Below, piece by piece: positions 9,605 through 19,500 of a DNA stretch of 64,000 nucleotides (positions are counted from its first letter, which is position 1; every line of letters begins with the position of its first letter). Origin of the DNA: a virus; the IMG/VR virus record IMGVR_UViG_3300032080_000002, positions 24,330 to 88,329 of that record; one strand, 5' to 3'. The notes under the pieces are model-generated. The model did not search any database. It worked only from the letters and a program-made list of their open reading frames with translations, and was not told the DNA's origin. The position numbers and the translations under genes are program-made.

Positions 9605-10393
9605 ATGAAGACAACCATCCAAGATATAGTTGAAGAAATTTTTTTAGAATCTCAGTCGGCAGATAGTATATTTAGAAATAAAGAAAGGTATCTAATGTAT
9701 AGATATGCAAAATCGGGATTGAATAAACTGAATCTATCTTTTGCTTCTAATTTAAAGGGAATTAATACAGAAATTCCATTTAGTTGTAAAGTTCAAAAAC
9801 CGGACGACTACTACCAATTTGTTCGCGCATATTTAATTAATTGTGATGGAAGGACTATTGAAATTAATCGTAACCCAAATATTCCTGATAAAATTTTTCA
9901 CTATCTTTTAAATTGTGATGGAACATTGATAGAAACTTGCGATGAAAATTCATTGGTAGACGAATGTTTAACATGTAATCCTTCAAAGGGAAACACGTGT
10001 GATATTAATTGCGGAACTTGTCATGGGGATGGATATTACTTACCAAAAGTAATGAAACAATTATTAGATGACTTGGCTAAATATAAGGATTCTTGGATTA
10101 GTACGGATGGAGATTTTTTCGAGTTTAGTTCTGATTTGGAAGGAATGTCGGTAATAATTGAATACATCGGAAATCAGGCGGGAAGCTTATCTGAATGTCA
10201 GATATTTATTGATGAAGAAATGGCAGATCCTCTTATGTATTATATTCGATGGAAGCTTTTAGAGAATGGTCAGGATACAATGCAGCAGTCTCAATATTTT
10301 AAAAATATGTTTAAGAATGCAAGAAATAAAGTAGCTATAAGTAGAAACGCTTTGAGTGCTGAGGATGTTTATTCCATAATGTTAATGCGATAA
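9605..10393 (+). CDS. Probable tail or connector structural protein
   Basis: A 262-aa protein starting at ATG 9605; the longer open frame upstream is antisense to the packaging gene and is rejected. It contains a cysteine-rich central stretch (CLTCNPSKGNTCDINCGTC, about residues 122-140), which looks like a zinc or disulfide-stabilised knob. It lies two bases before the 1197-aa tail protein gene and is probably cotranscribed with it. A tail-hub or head-completion role is inferred from position only. Its own promoter is unclear; a weak TAAAGTTG box at 9582 is the nearest candidate. Confidence 0.65.
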   Translation: MKTTIQDIVEEIFLESQSADSIFRNKERYLMYRYAKSGLNKLNLSFASNLKGINTEIPFSCKVQKPDDYYQFVRAYLINCDGRTIEINRNPNIPDKIFHYLLNCDGTLIETCDENSLVDECLTCNPSKGNTCDINCGTCHGDGYYLPKVMKQLLDDLAKYKDSWISTDGDFFEFSSDLEGMSVIIEYIGNQAGSLSECQIFIDEEMADPLMYYIRWKLLENGQDTMQQSQYFKNMFKNARNKVAISRNALSAEDVYSIMLMR

Positions 10394-10394
10394 A

Positions 10395-13300
10395 ATGGCA
10401 AAAGTAATAAATAATTTTACATCAGGAAAAATGGATAGTGATACTCATTATTCATTACTTGAAAATAAGGACTATGTACGAAGTGAAAACCTTCGTATTA
10501 TTGGAGAAGGTGACGATGGTTCATTAAAAAATTTACGTGGAAGTTTGGAAGTTTCAAACTATTCTGAAAATAAACAAATGACCGTAATTGGTCATTATGA
10601 AGGATTGAATAATAAATCTTTTTATTTTCTTGCTCAGCCAAACGGAAAATCTAAAATTATTGAATATGATGTAGAGACAAAAGTTTCCAGAGTCATAATT
10701 CAGGACACTACTGTTTTAAGATTTGATTTAATCAGATGGAATCAAGGTCAATTAATTTTTCCATTTAAATTTTTACTTAGCATTAATCAGGTTGGAGACT
10801 TGTTGATATTCTCACATGAGGTATGGAGAAATATTAGATGCGTAAACCTATCAAGACTTCAAGATTACGCTTCCGGATTTACTGAGGAAGATATTATGTT
10901 GGCTAAAAAACCACCATTCCAAGAGCCTAAAATACTTACTCTTTATAATGATCCAAAATTAAATGATGAATCAAGAAAAGACAAGTTTATAAGTTTCGCA
11001 TATCGTTTCAAATATAAAGATGGAGATTATTCTTCATTATCATTTTTCTCCAAAGTAGCTTTTCAAACAAAAGAGGTTAATCAATTTGCTATAAACGCTG
11101 AGCGAGAGAATCTTGCAATGGTAAACAAAACTAATGCTGTAAAGTTATTAGTATATTCAGGAGGTAAGGATGTTACTGATATTGAAGTTTACGCAAGAGA
11201 GCATAATAAAGGTTCTACTTATCTTATTTTTTCATTCAATAAAGCAAACAATAATAATTACGGAAATAATATTTTACTTCCTGAGATTACTTATACATAT
11301 TCTAATAACTACAAAGTATTACCAAAGGATGATGCCAACTTAATTTATAATAATGTACCCACATTCCCTAAAGCACAGGACGTAGCAGGAAATAGAGTCT
11401 TTTTCGGAAACTATAAAGAGGGATATGATTTAGGTGATGCTGCCAAAATCCAAATGGATTTAAAAATAACATTCGAACAGCCAACCGGTAACAATAATGA
11501 ATCAGTAGTTTCTTTATTCTCAAATAAAGTCGGGATAGTATATTATGATGACTATAACGTAAGCACAACTGTTTTAGGAAATCAAAACCAAGAATTAAAT
11601 GAAATACTTGTTCCCTTCGAAAGAAGGTTTACAAAAAATTCTATCAAGGCAAAATTAAGTAATCAACCACCTGCTTGGGCTACCAAATTTAAATTCGTAG
11701 TAAATTCCCAGGAATTAACTTATGAAATTCTTTACATTACACTTGCTAAAAAATTAGGATCAAAGATATATTTATTTCTTTCCGGAGATAATTTAAATAG
11801 AGTAAAAAAAGGAGATATTCTTACAAGAATAGATTCATTAGAAACAACACCAATAGAATATAAGGTTTCAGACGTAAAAGAATATGGAACTAATGATGGT
11901 CTAACTATAAAAGGAACTTATGCATTAATAGAATCAGACACCCCTTTTCCTGTAAGTGGAAACGGAGCATCAAATGTTTCAATGTCTTATAAAATATGGA
12001 ATGGTGATGGTAGTGTTATTGACTCAGTAAATGGGTCTACAGATTCACGAAGATTTGATTCTACAAGCGGATATCAAGGTAACGGAATGAGTGGAGATTA
12101 TTATGAATCTGCGCTAAATAAAACTAGACTTAAGAAAAGCGACTACGGGACAATATTTGAAGGAGATACAGTTCGTGTATCAATAAGATTCCATTATTCA
12201 TTAGATACGAAAGGAAGAGGCGACGGTTCTCATCCTGCAGATATGGGAAGCATTACAGTAGTCAAAGAAATGTACGCTTCAAAAAACTACCCAAGTATTT
12301 ATGAACTTCTCATAGAACAATTTCAATATTCATATTTAAACATTTCTTCAGGATCAAATGATATTTGGATTGGCACAAATAGAGAATATATTGATATAGT
12401 TCAAGCGTCCGGTATTCAAGCTTATACGATAAATCCACATGAAACAAGTTCAGGTAGAAACAGACGATTATTGGTGCAAGTATTCAATGATATTAATGTA
12501 ACTAGAGGAATTAAACCTATAATATTTAGAACAAGAAACTTAGAATTACAAAGCGATTTTTATTTTGAAACCCCAAATACTTTTAGCATACAGAATGGTC
12601 AACATATTGGTGCGGGATCAGATGGCTATTTTGATACAGGATTTCATAATTGTTATTGTTGGGGCAATGGTATCGAAAGTTACAAAATAAAAGACAAGTT
12701 TAATGCTAAAAAATTAAGATATGATTTTAGACCGAATGCAGTAGAAATAAAAGGATATAGACAAGTTCATAGAAAGTTTGATATTACTTATTCAGGAATA
12801 TATAATTATGATCTTGGTATAAATAATCTATCGGAATTCAATGCCACATTAGCGAATTGGATTACGTTACCAATAAATTACGGAGAGATCCAAAGACTGA
12901 TTTCTTTAGGCGGGAATATTACTGCTTGTCTTACAAATAAATTCATTGATGTATTTTATGAAAAGTCCATTATTGCAGATATGCAAGGAATTGAAACAGT
13001 AGCATTGAGCGATAAAGTATTAGGAGGATATAAAGCCTTAGATTACGAATATGGAGTTTCTTACAATCCTGAAAGCGTAGTTAAGTCAGGAAACGCAATT
13101 ATGGCTGTGGATAAAAATAGATCAAGATTCCTACTAAAGCAAGGATTTGAAGTTCAAGAGCTAAATGCAGCAACAACAGGTTTTCATAAAGAAGGAATTG
13201 AATTACTCGAAACATATGATTCTTTCCAGGCAGTTTACGATGATGCCCACGGAGAATATATTGTAAGCTTAAATAATGAAAAATCTATTTCATTCTCATT

Positions 13301-13988
13301 GATGACAAAAGGATTTGTTAATTATTACACATATAAATCTGATTTTTTATTTAGTATGAATGGAAAACCATTTGTTTCTTATAAAGGAATTCTTTACCAA
13401 AATGAAGTAACCGAAAATTATAGCAATTTTGCAGGACAAGGAACACTAAACGTAAAAGTAGTTTATGTAGTAAACCCAGAAATTGATAGTGATAAAGTAT
13501 TCAAGGCAATATTCTTACAAAGTAATACACCCTGGAATACTAAAATTAGAACTAATTATACAGAGAGTGAAATTACAGAAAGTCTTTATGAAAAGAAAGA
13601 AAGTTTCTATTATACAAACTGTTTCAGGAATGTTTCAGGATACAACACTTCTGCAGGACTTGGAATTATAAAATCCATTAATTTAAACCTCGTTGAATTC
13701 GGAAGAAGTTTTGATAATAATGTAAGTGTTGGAGATTTTTTAATGTTAGAAAATTCAACTACAGAATATGAAATTTTAGAGATTAATGGAAATTCACTAA
13801 CTTTATCAAATGTAATAGGTTTAATGGTAGGAAGTTTTGCTTTTGCAATAAAAAAATATGTTGGAGGATATAGACCTGATGGAGATCCAATTCGAGGAAA
13901 ATGGATGGAGATCACATTAGAGAAAATGACGGACGAATCAATTTACATAACTTCAGCATCGACAGAAATAATTAAAAGTTACTTATGA
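10395..13988 (+). CDS. Large tail (muzzle or stabilisation-like) protein
   Basis: A 1197-aa protein of mainly beta character. The opening (FTSGKMDSDTHYSLLENKDYVRSENLRI followed by a short GSLKNLRGSLEV segment) follows the pattern of podovirus tail proteins of the P22 gp10 and crAss muzzle type, which start with a motif about leaving out points and then form a beta propeller. Repeated strands such as NKSFYFLAQPNGKSKIIEYD and TACLTNKFIDVFYEKS suggest propeller blades. It precedes the GNAT-like gene with a 4-base overlap. It probably forms the lower tail barrel. The match to these families is remembered pattern, not a search result. Confidence 0.7.
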   Translation: MAKVINNFTSGKMDSDTHYSLLENKDYVRSENLRIIGEGDDGSLKNLRGSLEVSNYSENKQMTVIGHYEGLNNKSFYFLAQPNGKSKIIEYDVETKVSRVIIQDTTVLRFDLIRWNQGQLIFPFKFLLSINQVGDLLIFSHEVWRNIRCVNLSRLQDYASGFTEEDIMLAKKPPFQEPKILTLYNDPKLNDESRKDKFISFAYRFKYKDGDYSSLSFFSKVAFQTKEVNQFAINAERENLAMVNKTNAVKLLVYSGGKDVTDIEVYAREHNKGSTYLIFSFNKANNNNYGNNILLPEITYTYSNNYKVLPKDDANLIYNNVPTFPKAQDVAGNRVFFGNYKEGYDLGDAAKIQMDLKITFEQPTGNNNESVVSLFSNKVGIVYYDDYNVSTTVLGNQNQELNEILVPFERRFTKNSIKAKLSNQPPAWATKFKFVVNSQELTYEILYITLAKKLGSKIYLFLSGDNLNRVKKGDILTRIDSLETTPIEYKVSDVKEYGTNDGLTIKGTYALIESDTPFPVSGNGASNVSMSYKIWNGDGSVIDSVNGSTDSRRFDSTSGYQGNGMSGDYYESALNKTRLKKSDYGTIFEGDTVRVSIRFHYSLDTKGRGDGSHPADMGSITVVKEMYASKNYPSIYELLIEQFQYSYLNISSGSNDIWIGTNREYIDIVQASGIQAYTINPHETSSGRNRRLLVQVFNDINVTRGIKPIIFRTRNLELQSDFYFETPNTFSIQNGQHIGAGSDGYFDTGFHNCYCWGNGIESYKIKDKFNAKKLRYDFRPNAVEIKGYRQVHRKFDITYSGIYNYDLGINNLSEFNATLANWITLPINYGEIQRLISLGGNITACLTNKFIDVFYEKSIIADMQGIETVALSDKVLGGYKALDYEYGVSYNPESVVKSGNAIMAVDKNRSRFLLKQGFEVQELNAATTGFHKEGIELLETYDSFQAVYDDAHGEYIVSLNNEKSISFSLMTKGFVNYYTYKSDFLFSMNGKPFVSYKGILYQNEVTENYSNFAGQGTLNVKVVYVVNPEIDSDKVFKAIFLQSNTPWNTKIRTNYTESEITESLYEKKESFYYTNCFRNVSGYNTSAGLGIIKSINLNLVEFGRSFDNNVSVGDFLMLENSTTEYEILEINGNSLTLSNVIGLMVGSFAFAIKKYVGGYRPDGDPIRGKWMEITLEKMTDESIYITSASTEIIKSYL

Positions 13989-14395
13989 TACATGATAAAT
14001 TTAGAACGATACTTCCAGAAGATATAACCGAGGTTAATAATTGGCTTCATCATCAAGGTTTAAATAAAATCCCTGAGCCAATGTATCCGGATACAGGAAT
14101 TATTATGCAGGATGAAAATACAGGGGAAGGAATTTATATGGGTTTTGTATGGAAGACTAATAGTAAGCTTTGTCAGGTTGGTTTTATAGCAAGGAATAAA
14201 TCTTATATAAAGACAAATCCTTCGGAGCAAACCCTTAAGATATTTGTACATCAGTTACTTTTGTATGCAAATAGTCTAGGTTTCGATTTTATAGCAACGT
14301 GGTCTCAAGATACTACTTTAGTTAATTGTTTTAAAGAAATTGGATTCACAGAAGCTTCGAATCGAACATCAGAATTAATAATTCAAATTAAATAA
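13985..14395 (+). CDS. GNAT-like acetyltransferase-fold protein in virion cluster
   Basis: A 136-aa protein overlapping the end of the tail gene by 4 bases (ATGA). The pattern of strands, a central helix (LKIFVHQLLLYANSLGFDFIATW) and the C-terminal segment NCFKEIGFTEASNRTSELI match the GNAT fold, whose last part typically reads lfkkxGFxe. The pyrophosphate-binding loop (R/Q-x-x-G-x-G/A) is not obvious, so catalysis is uncertain. Placement among structural genes suggests either a virion component or a modifier of virion or host proteins. Confidence 0.65.
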   Translation: MIHDKFRTILPEDITEVNNWLHHQGLNKIPEPMYPDTGIIMQDENTGEGIYMGFVWKTNSKLCQVGFIARNKSYIKTNPSEQTLKIFVHQLLLYANSLGFDFIATWSQDTTLVNCFKEIGFTEASNRTSELIIQIK

Positions 14396-14397
14396 AT

Positions 14398-15108
14398 ATG
14401 CCAATAGCATTAGTAGCAGTAGCAGCAGTAGGATTAGGACTCAGTGTATATCAAACTGTAGATGCTAAGAAAAAAGAAAAAGAGGCTAAAAAAGCTGCCG
14501 AAGAATACGAAAGACAACAATTGAAGAATCCTTACGAAAATCTTCAAGTCTCTACGTTAGGTGCAGAATTACAACAACAGAATTTAAATAATCAGGTTGG
14601 TACGGCTGTAGACACTTTGAGAGCAGGGGGAACAAGAGCAATTCTTGGTGGATTGCCAACTATCTATGATAGCGTTATACAATCTAACAATCAAATAGCA
14701 GCAGGTTTAGATCAGCAATATAATCAAAACCAACAATTAGCGGCACAAGGTTCGGCAATGGTTCAGAACATGAATGAGCAAAGAGAAAACAATGATCTGT
14801 TAGGAATTGGAAATGCAATTAACACCTACAGACAAGAATATAATCAAGGATTAAATAATACTATAAAATCAGGCGTAAATGTTGCAAATGCTGTATCTAC
14901 ACTTCCAACATCTAATACTACTTCTACAACAAACAATAATTCAAATCCTAATTTTGGAAGAGCAGGTATTTTTGGAACACCTGCAGTAGCAATAAAATCA
15001 ACTAATTTAAATAATAATTTAATTGCACCAACGAATACTTCATCTACGCAAAGTTATCAAGACTTGATTAATAAATACAATAATTCTTTATATAGAATAA
15101 GAGGATAA
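14398..15108 (+). CDS. Internal virion (ejection-type) protein
   Basis: A 236-aa protein that opens with a hydrophobic Ala/Val/Gly helix (ALVAVAAVGLGLSVYQTV), continues with a Lys/Glu/Ala coiled coil and then long Gln/Asn/Thr-rich segments. This is the usual build of podovirus ejection proteins such as P22 gp7 or T7 gp14, which form a channel across the cell envelope. It is followed after one base by a second likely internal protein and then by the 3080-aa protein, so the three form an ejection cassette. Function is inferred from architecture and order. Confidence 0.65.
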   Translation: MPIALVAVAAVGLGLSVYQTVDAKKKEKEAKKAAEEYERQQLKNPYENLQVSTLGAELQQQNLNNQVGTAVDTLRAGGTRAILGGLPTIYDSVIQSNNQIAAGLDQQYNQNQQLAAQGSAMVQNMNEQRENNDLLGIGNAINTYRQEYNQGLNNTIKSGVNVANAVSTLPTSNTTSTTNNNSNPNFGRAGIFGTPAVAIKSTNLNNNLIAPTNTSSTQSYQDLINKYNNSLYRIRG

Positions 15109-15109
15109 T

Positions 15110-16561
15110 ATGGCTACAATTCCCAAAGGCAATGCAATAGCACTTCAAGCTTTACGACCATCTGAATTTAAGGTGGCTGATTTTATTGATGACAAAATTA
15201 CCAACTATATAAAAGATGGCAGAGCTGCCGAAGCTGCAAGAATAAAAAGACTTCAAGACGAAGGTAAACAATTGATGGATATCAATAAGGATATAAAAGT
15301 TGACGCAATCAATACCATTCCAAACCTGCAGAATGAAGCTAATAAACTAGTGAAAGAAGCCATGGAGGATAAGGCTTATGCCGGAAGAATTGCAAACAAT
15401 TATAACCTAACATACGCCGAGAGGGCAGAAGCAAACAGAAAGGCACAAGCTAAAGCTGATAATGTAGTTCTACTAAGTAAACATTTGTCTGATCCAAACT
15501 TTATTAAATCTTACAACGAAAAATTATCAACTGACCCCGCAACAATATTTGAAGGTGATGATACACTTCAATTTATCAATGCCTTAAAAAATGCGGAGAT
15601 AAAAATGAAATTTGATGCTAATGGAAACCCTTTAGTAGCATATCCAAATCAGAATCAAAAACCCGATGATCCTGTAGAATGGAAAGATTTTTCAGATTTA
15701 GCAATGAGATTAGGACAAGGATTTGAAAAAGATTTATCCGGAGATATTGAAGATCTTGCCAAGCAACAAGCTTCTAATATGTATTCAAAATTTGAGGAAA
15801 ACAAATCAGGTAATGTTAAAATATCTGGAACAAAGTTTTTGAAGGATGAAGCTAGCACCAGTTTCGATGCAACATTCGGTGGATATGATATAAATAATAA
15901 AGATCCATACCTAAAACAATTCTCTTATGAGGTACTAGGTAAGAAGTTTATCAGTAATGAAGAAGACTACAAAAAAGTAAAAGATGCTTGGGTTAATAAA
16001 TTAGAATCTTACACACCAAAAGAAAGTTCGTATATTGTTCAAAAGTCTGCTGCAGAATTAGAATTAGAAAGATTAAGGATCGAACAAGCCAAAAAAGATT
16101 TAAGAACAAATCCTTCATCAGCAGCAACACCGCAAAGTAAAGTAAGTATTACTCAAGCCGGTGGAATTATGCAAATAGACGGTACAGGAAAAGGAAGATT
16201 AGTTGAAGGTGGAACACTTTTCAATTTAAATAATAAAGAGTATATTGCAGGATATAAAGTGCCAAATTCAAACAATAAAGGATTCCATACCGAGTACGCA
16301 ATTGTTGGTCGTGACGAACAAGGAAGAATGGCTTTTAAGGAAAAAACAACAAGAGGCGATATCGCGGTAAGGTTAGCAGGGTATAATATTGATCCTATAA
16401 TGGTTGAAAACGCAATCTTATCAGGAACAGCATCTAAAAACAATGCTTGGAAGCCTACAACTTCTAAAAACTTAAAATCATTTAATCAAGCAAGAACTAC
16501 AGACGAAGAAGATGAATCTGTAGGATTAGTCGGAATAGTAAGAAGAACACCTACAAATTAA
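15110..16561 (+). CDS. Internal virion protein, probable ejectosome component
   Basis: A 483-aa, soluble, mainly helical protein rich in Lys, Asn and Ala. The first 150 residues contain long coiled-coil heptads (IKRLQDEGKQLMDINKDIKVD, NRKAQAKADNVVLLSKHL). It lies between a hydrophobic ejection-type protein and the giant polyvalent protein, with spacings of one and eight bases, so expression is tightly linked. A role in the internal core or in DNA ejection is inferred. No enzyme motif is seen. Confidence 0.6.
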   Translation: MATIPKGNAIALQALRPSEFKVADFIDDKITNYIKDGRAAEAARIKRLQDEGKQLMDINKDIKVDAINTIPNLQNEANKLVKEAMEDKAYAGRIANNYNLTYAERAEANRKAQAKADNVVLLSKHLSDPNFIKSYNEKLSTDPATIFEGDDTLQFINALKNAEIKMKFDANGNPLVAYPNQNQKPDDPVEWKDFSDLAMRLGQGFEKDLSGDIEDLAKQQASNMYSKFEENKSGNVKISGTKFLKDEASTSFDATFGGYDINNKDPYLKQFSYEVLGKKFISNEEDYKKVKDAWVNKLESYTPKESSYIVQKSAAELELERLRIEQAKKDLRTNPSSAATPQSKVSITQAGGIMQIDGTGKGRLVEGGTLFNLNNKEYIAGYKVPNSNNKGFHTEYAIVGRDEQGRMAFKEKTTRGDIAVRLAGYNIDPIMVENAILSGTASKNNAWKPTTSKNLKSFNQARTTDEEDESVGLVGIVRRTPTN

Positions 16562-16569
16562 AAATTAAA

Positions 16570-19500
16570 ATGAATCAAGAATTAATTCCATTATTCAACC
16601 AATATAAATCAGTTAATCCAGCTGTTACTGAGGAAATGTTTACTGAAACATATAATAATTTTGGTGAATCATACATTATTACAATCCAAGAGGAAATAAA
16701 AAAAAAAGTAGAGCCGTCAGATTCAGAACAGCCAATAATCCCCGACGTCGTAACCGAACAATTATCAGGTCAACCAACAAACCAGGTGGATCAGAGATTC
16801 GAACAAGCAACGACTCAACCAATTCTACCAAAAGAAAATTCTACGGAATCGGTTTCTATTTCGGCAGCACCTTTATTGGGATCGGATTCTACATCACCAC
16901 TTGACATACCTGTTAATTTAGAGCAAACTAGCGAACCTGTATTAAAACCAATTCAGGTTGCTCCTGTTTTTCCAGGAAGTACACAGCCAAATAATAATTT
17001 AGATTTATTAGCAGGCAAAGATAATACGACAACTGAAACTTCACCATCGGTATTTAAGCCAATGACTGAGGAAGAAACATCTTTGGAATCTGAGGCACAA
17101 ACAGCGAAAGAGGCTGAAACAAATATATTCTTAAAACAATTCTCCGATAAAGATTATTTAAACTCTAAAATACCTCCTGTTGAAAAAGGTATTGAATATA
17201 CAGCATGGGTTACTTCTCCTGAAGAAGTTCAAAAAAGTAATGATAATTTATCTGCATTAGAGAAAAAAGGCGATGTAGTAATCAACGGTATTGATGAAAA
17301 AACAGGAAATTTTAAATATGAAATATTAAGTGACTCTTATGAACAAGATTTTAATCAATACATTACTAATCTAAATTCTGCAGCCGGAGAAGAAAATGTT
17401 GATAGAGCAAGATTTAATCAAGGCAATATTGGCAATACACCACAAGCTTCCGAAAGTGTTGATTACCTAAATGAACTTCAAAAAGAATATGGAGTTTTAT
17501 TTACCGAAGAGCAAGTTCAACAATTAGGAACTCCGGAAACAAGAAGACAATTAGAAATTAACCTTGAAACAGAAAAGAGATTAAAAGAAAATCCTGATCT
17601 TGATTACAATATTGTTTTACAACAAGTAACATCCGAAAAACAAGGCTTATCTGAACAGCAAAAACTAGCAGTTGGAAACAGTTATGTTCGCGACATGTTC
17701 ACAGGAACACCTGACAACTTTAGAGAAGACGAAAAAGACGAGTATAGATTCTACCAACAGTATTTCAACAGTCCTGAAAATATCGCTGAATTTGGTGACT
17801 TCATGCATGATACAGGCAAGGCAATGTTTGATAGTTCTTGGATCAAAAGCAACCAAACTAAGAAAGAGCAAATCCGTAGAAAGGAAATGTTTGAAACATT
17901 CCTAAATTGGAAAGGAAGAAATGATAGATTGGATTTAGAAATTAACCAACGTGCATTTGAAGATTCAGAAGCTAAAGCAAAAAAATATAGAGTAGATAAT
18001 AACATAGAAGCTTATCAGTCTGAGGTTGAAAACATGAATGGATATTTATCAAATTACAATTCAGTCAATGATAAATTACAAGTAAGAAATCAAGAATACC
18101 AATCTATTCAAAATAATTTTTCTAAAGCTTTAAAGACTCAAAAAGAAAGAGACGAGTTTCAATTAAGAGTACAGAATGGAGAGACTTCTGCTAATGTTCA
18201 AAATGTATTAGGAAATGTTTTGCTTGGTGCAGAAACATCTGTACAAAATGCAGTAACCGGAATATTAAGAATTGCATCAGTTCCTTTAGGTGAAGGCAAT
18301 GTTAGTGATGCCATAGATATTCTATCAGAACCTATCTCAGTTGGAAATGTTAACATAGCAAGAATTTCTGATAAAGTCGTAAACTACAAGCAAGGAAATA
18401 AATCTTTCAAAGAAGTAAACGGAACACTATATGGAATAAATAATGACGGAACATTATCCAGAGCAAATAATACTTCAATCAATGATTTACAAAAAGTAAG
18501 CGAAGAATCTGAATATAATGTTTCGGGATTAGCATTTGTTACATCAAAAATGTTAGCTGATATTTTAATTACCCAAAGAGTAGGAGGCGCGATTTCCGGA
18601 ACAACATCAAGATTATCTACAGCCTTAGCAAATTCAAAAAGAATAGCGTCAGTTTTTGGTGAAGAAAGCCAACTCGCAAAACTAGCTTCTAGTTACGCGA
18701 GAATATCAAATTCACCATCAAGCGCAATGGTTAATGGATGGACTGTTCAAATGTATAATGATAATTACATGGCAGCGAAACAAGGTGGTATTCAATCTGA
18801 TCTGAATGCCCATTTATATGCAGCAACAACATCTTATGCATTAGCATTAATCCAAAAGATTAATCCGGACACAAACTTCCTTAAAACAATTAATACAGAA
18901 CAAAAAGCCATCGTATCTGCTTTAATGGAAAACAATACTCAAAAGGCATTATTGGCAATTGAATCATTTTCTAAAAAAGCACTTACAAATACTTCCAAAG
19001 AATTAGTAGAAGAAAATATTCAGCAGTTAACACAAGACTTTATAAACCTTACAATAAACACTGCTAAAAATAAAAACTTGCAGGTTTCAGATGTTCAAGG
19101 CTACAAAGATACATTCGTAGGTACAATCGTTCCTTCAATCATCGCTTCAGGATTAGGAGGGAGAGTAAATTCTGCAGAAGTAGGGGGAAGAAAATTAGAT
19201 ATTACAAATCTTACCAGAAATGAATTGGTAACAGAATTAGCGAGAACACAAGAAGGAATTTCTTTATTAGAAGACTTTAGAGATAATTCATTTTTCACTT
19301 CACAAGAAAATGAAGCTAATAAAATTATTGATGAAGTAAAATTAAGACAGAAATATATCAATAAAATACCTGATGCTGAAAAATATTCAACTCAGACTAT
19401 CAATGAAGTAATTCCTTTATTGCAGGAAATCGATAATAAAAAGCAAAAACAAAGTACAGCCGAAGATACTTTCAAGGAAAGGATTCAGCAAGAAGTACAA

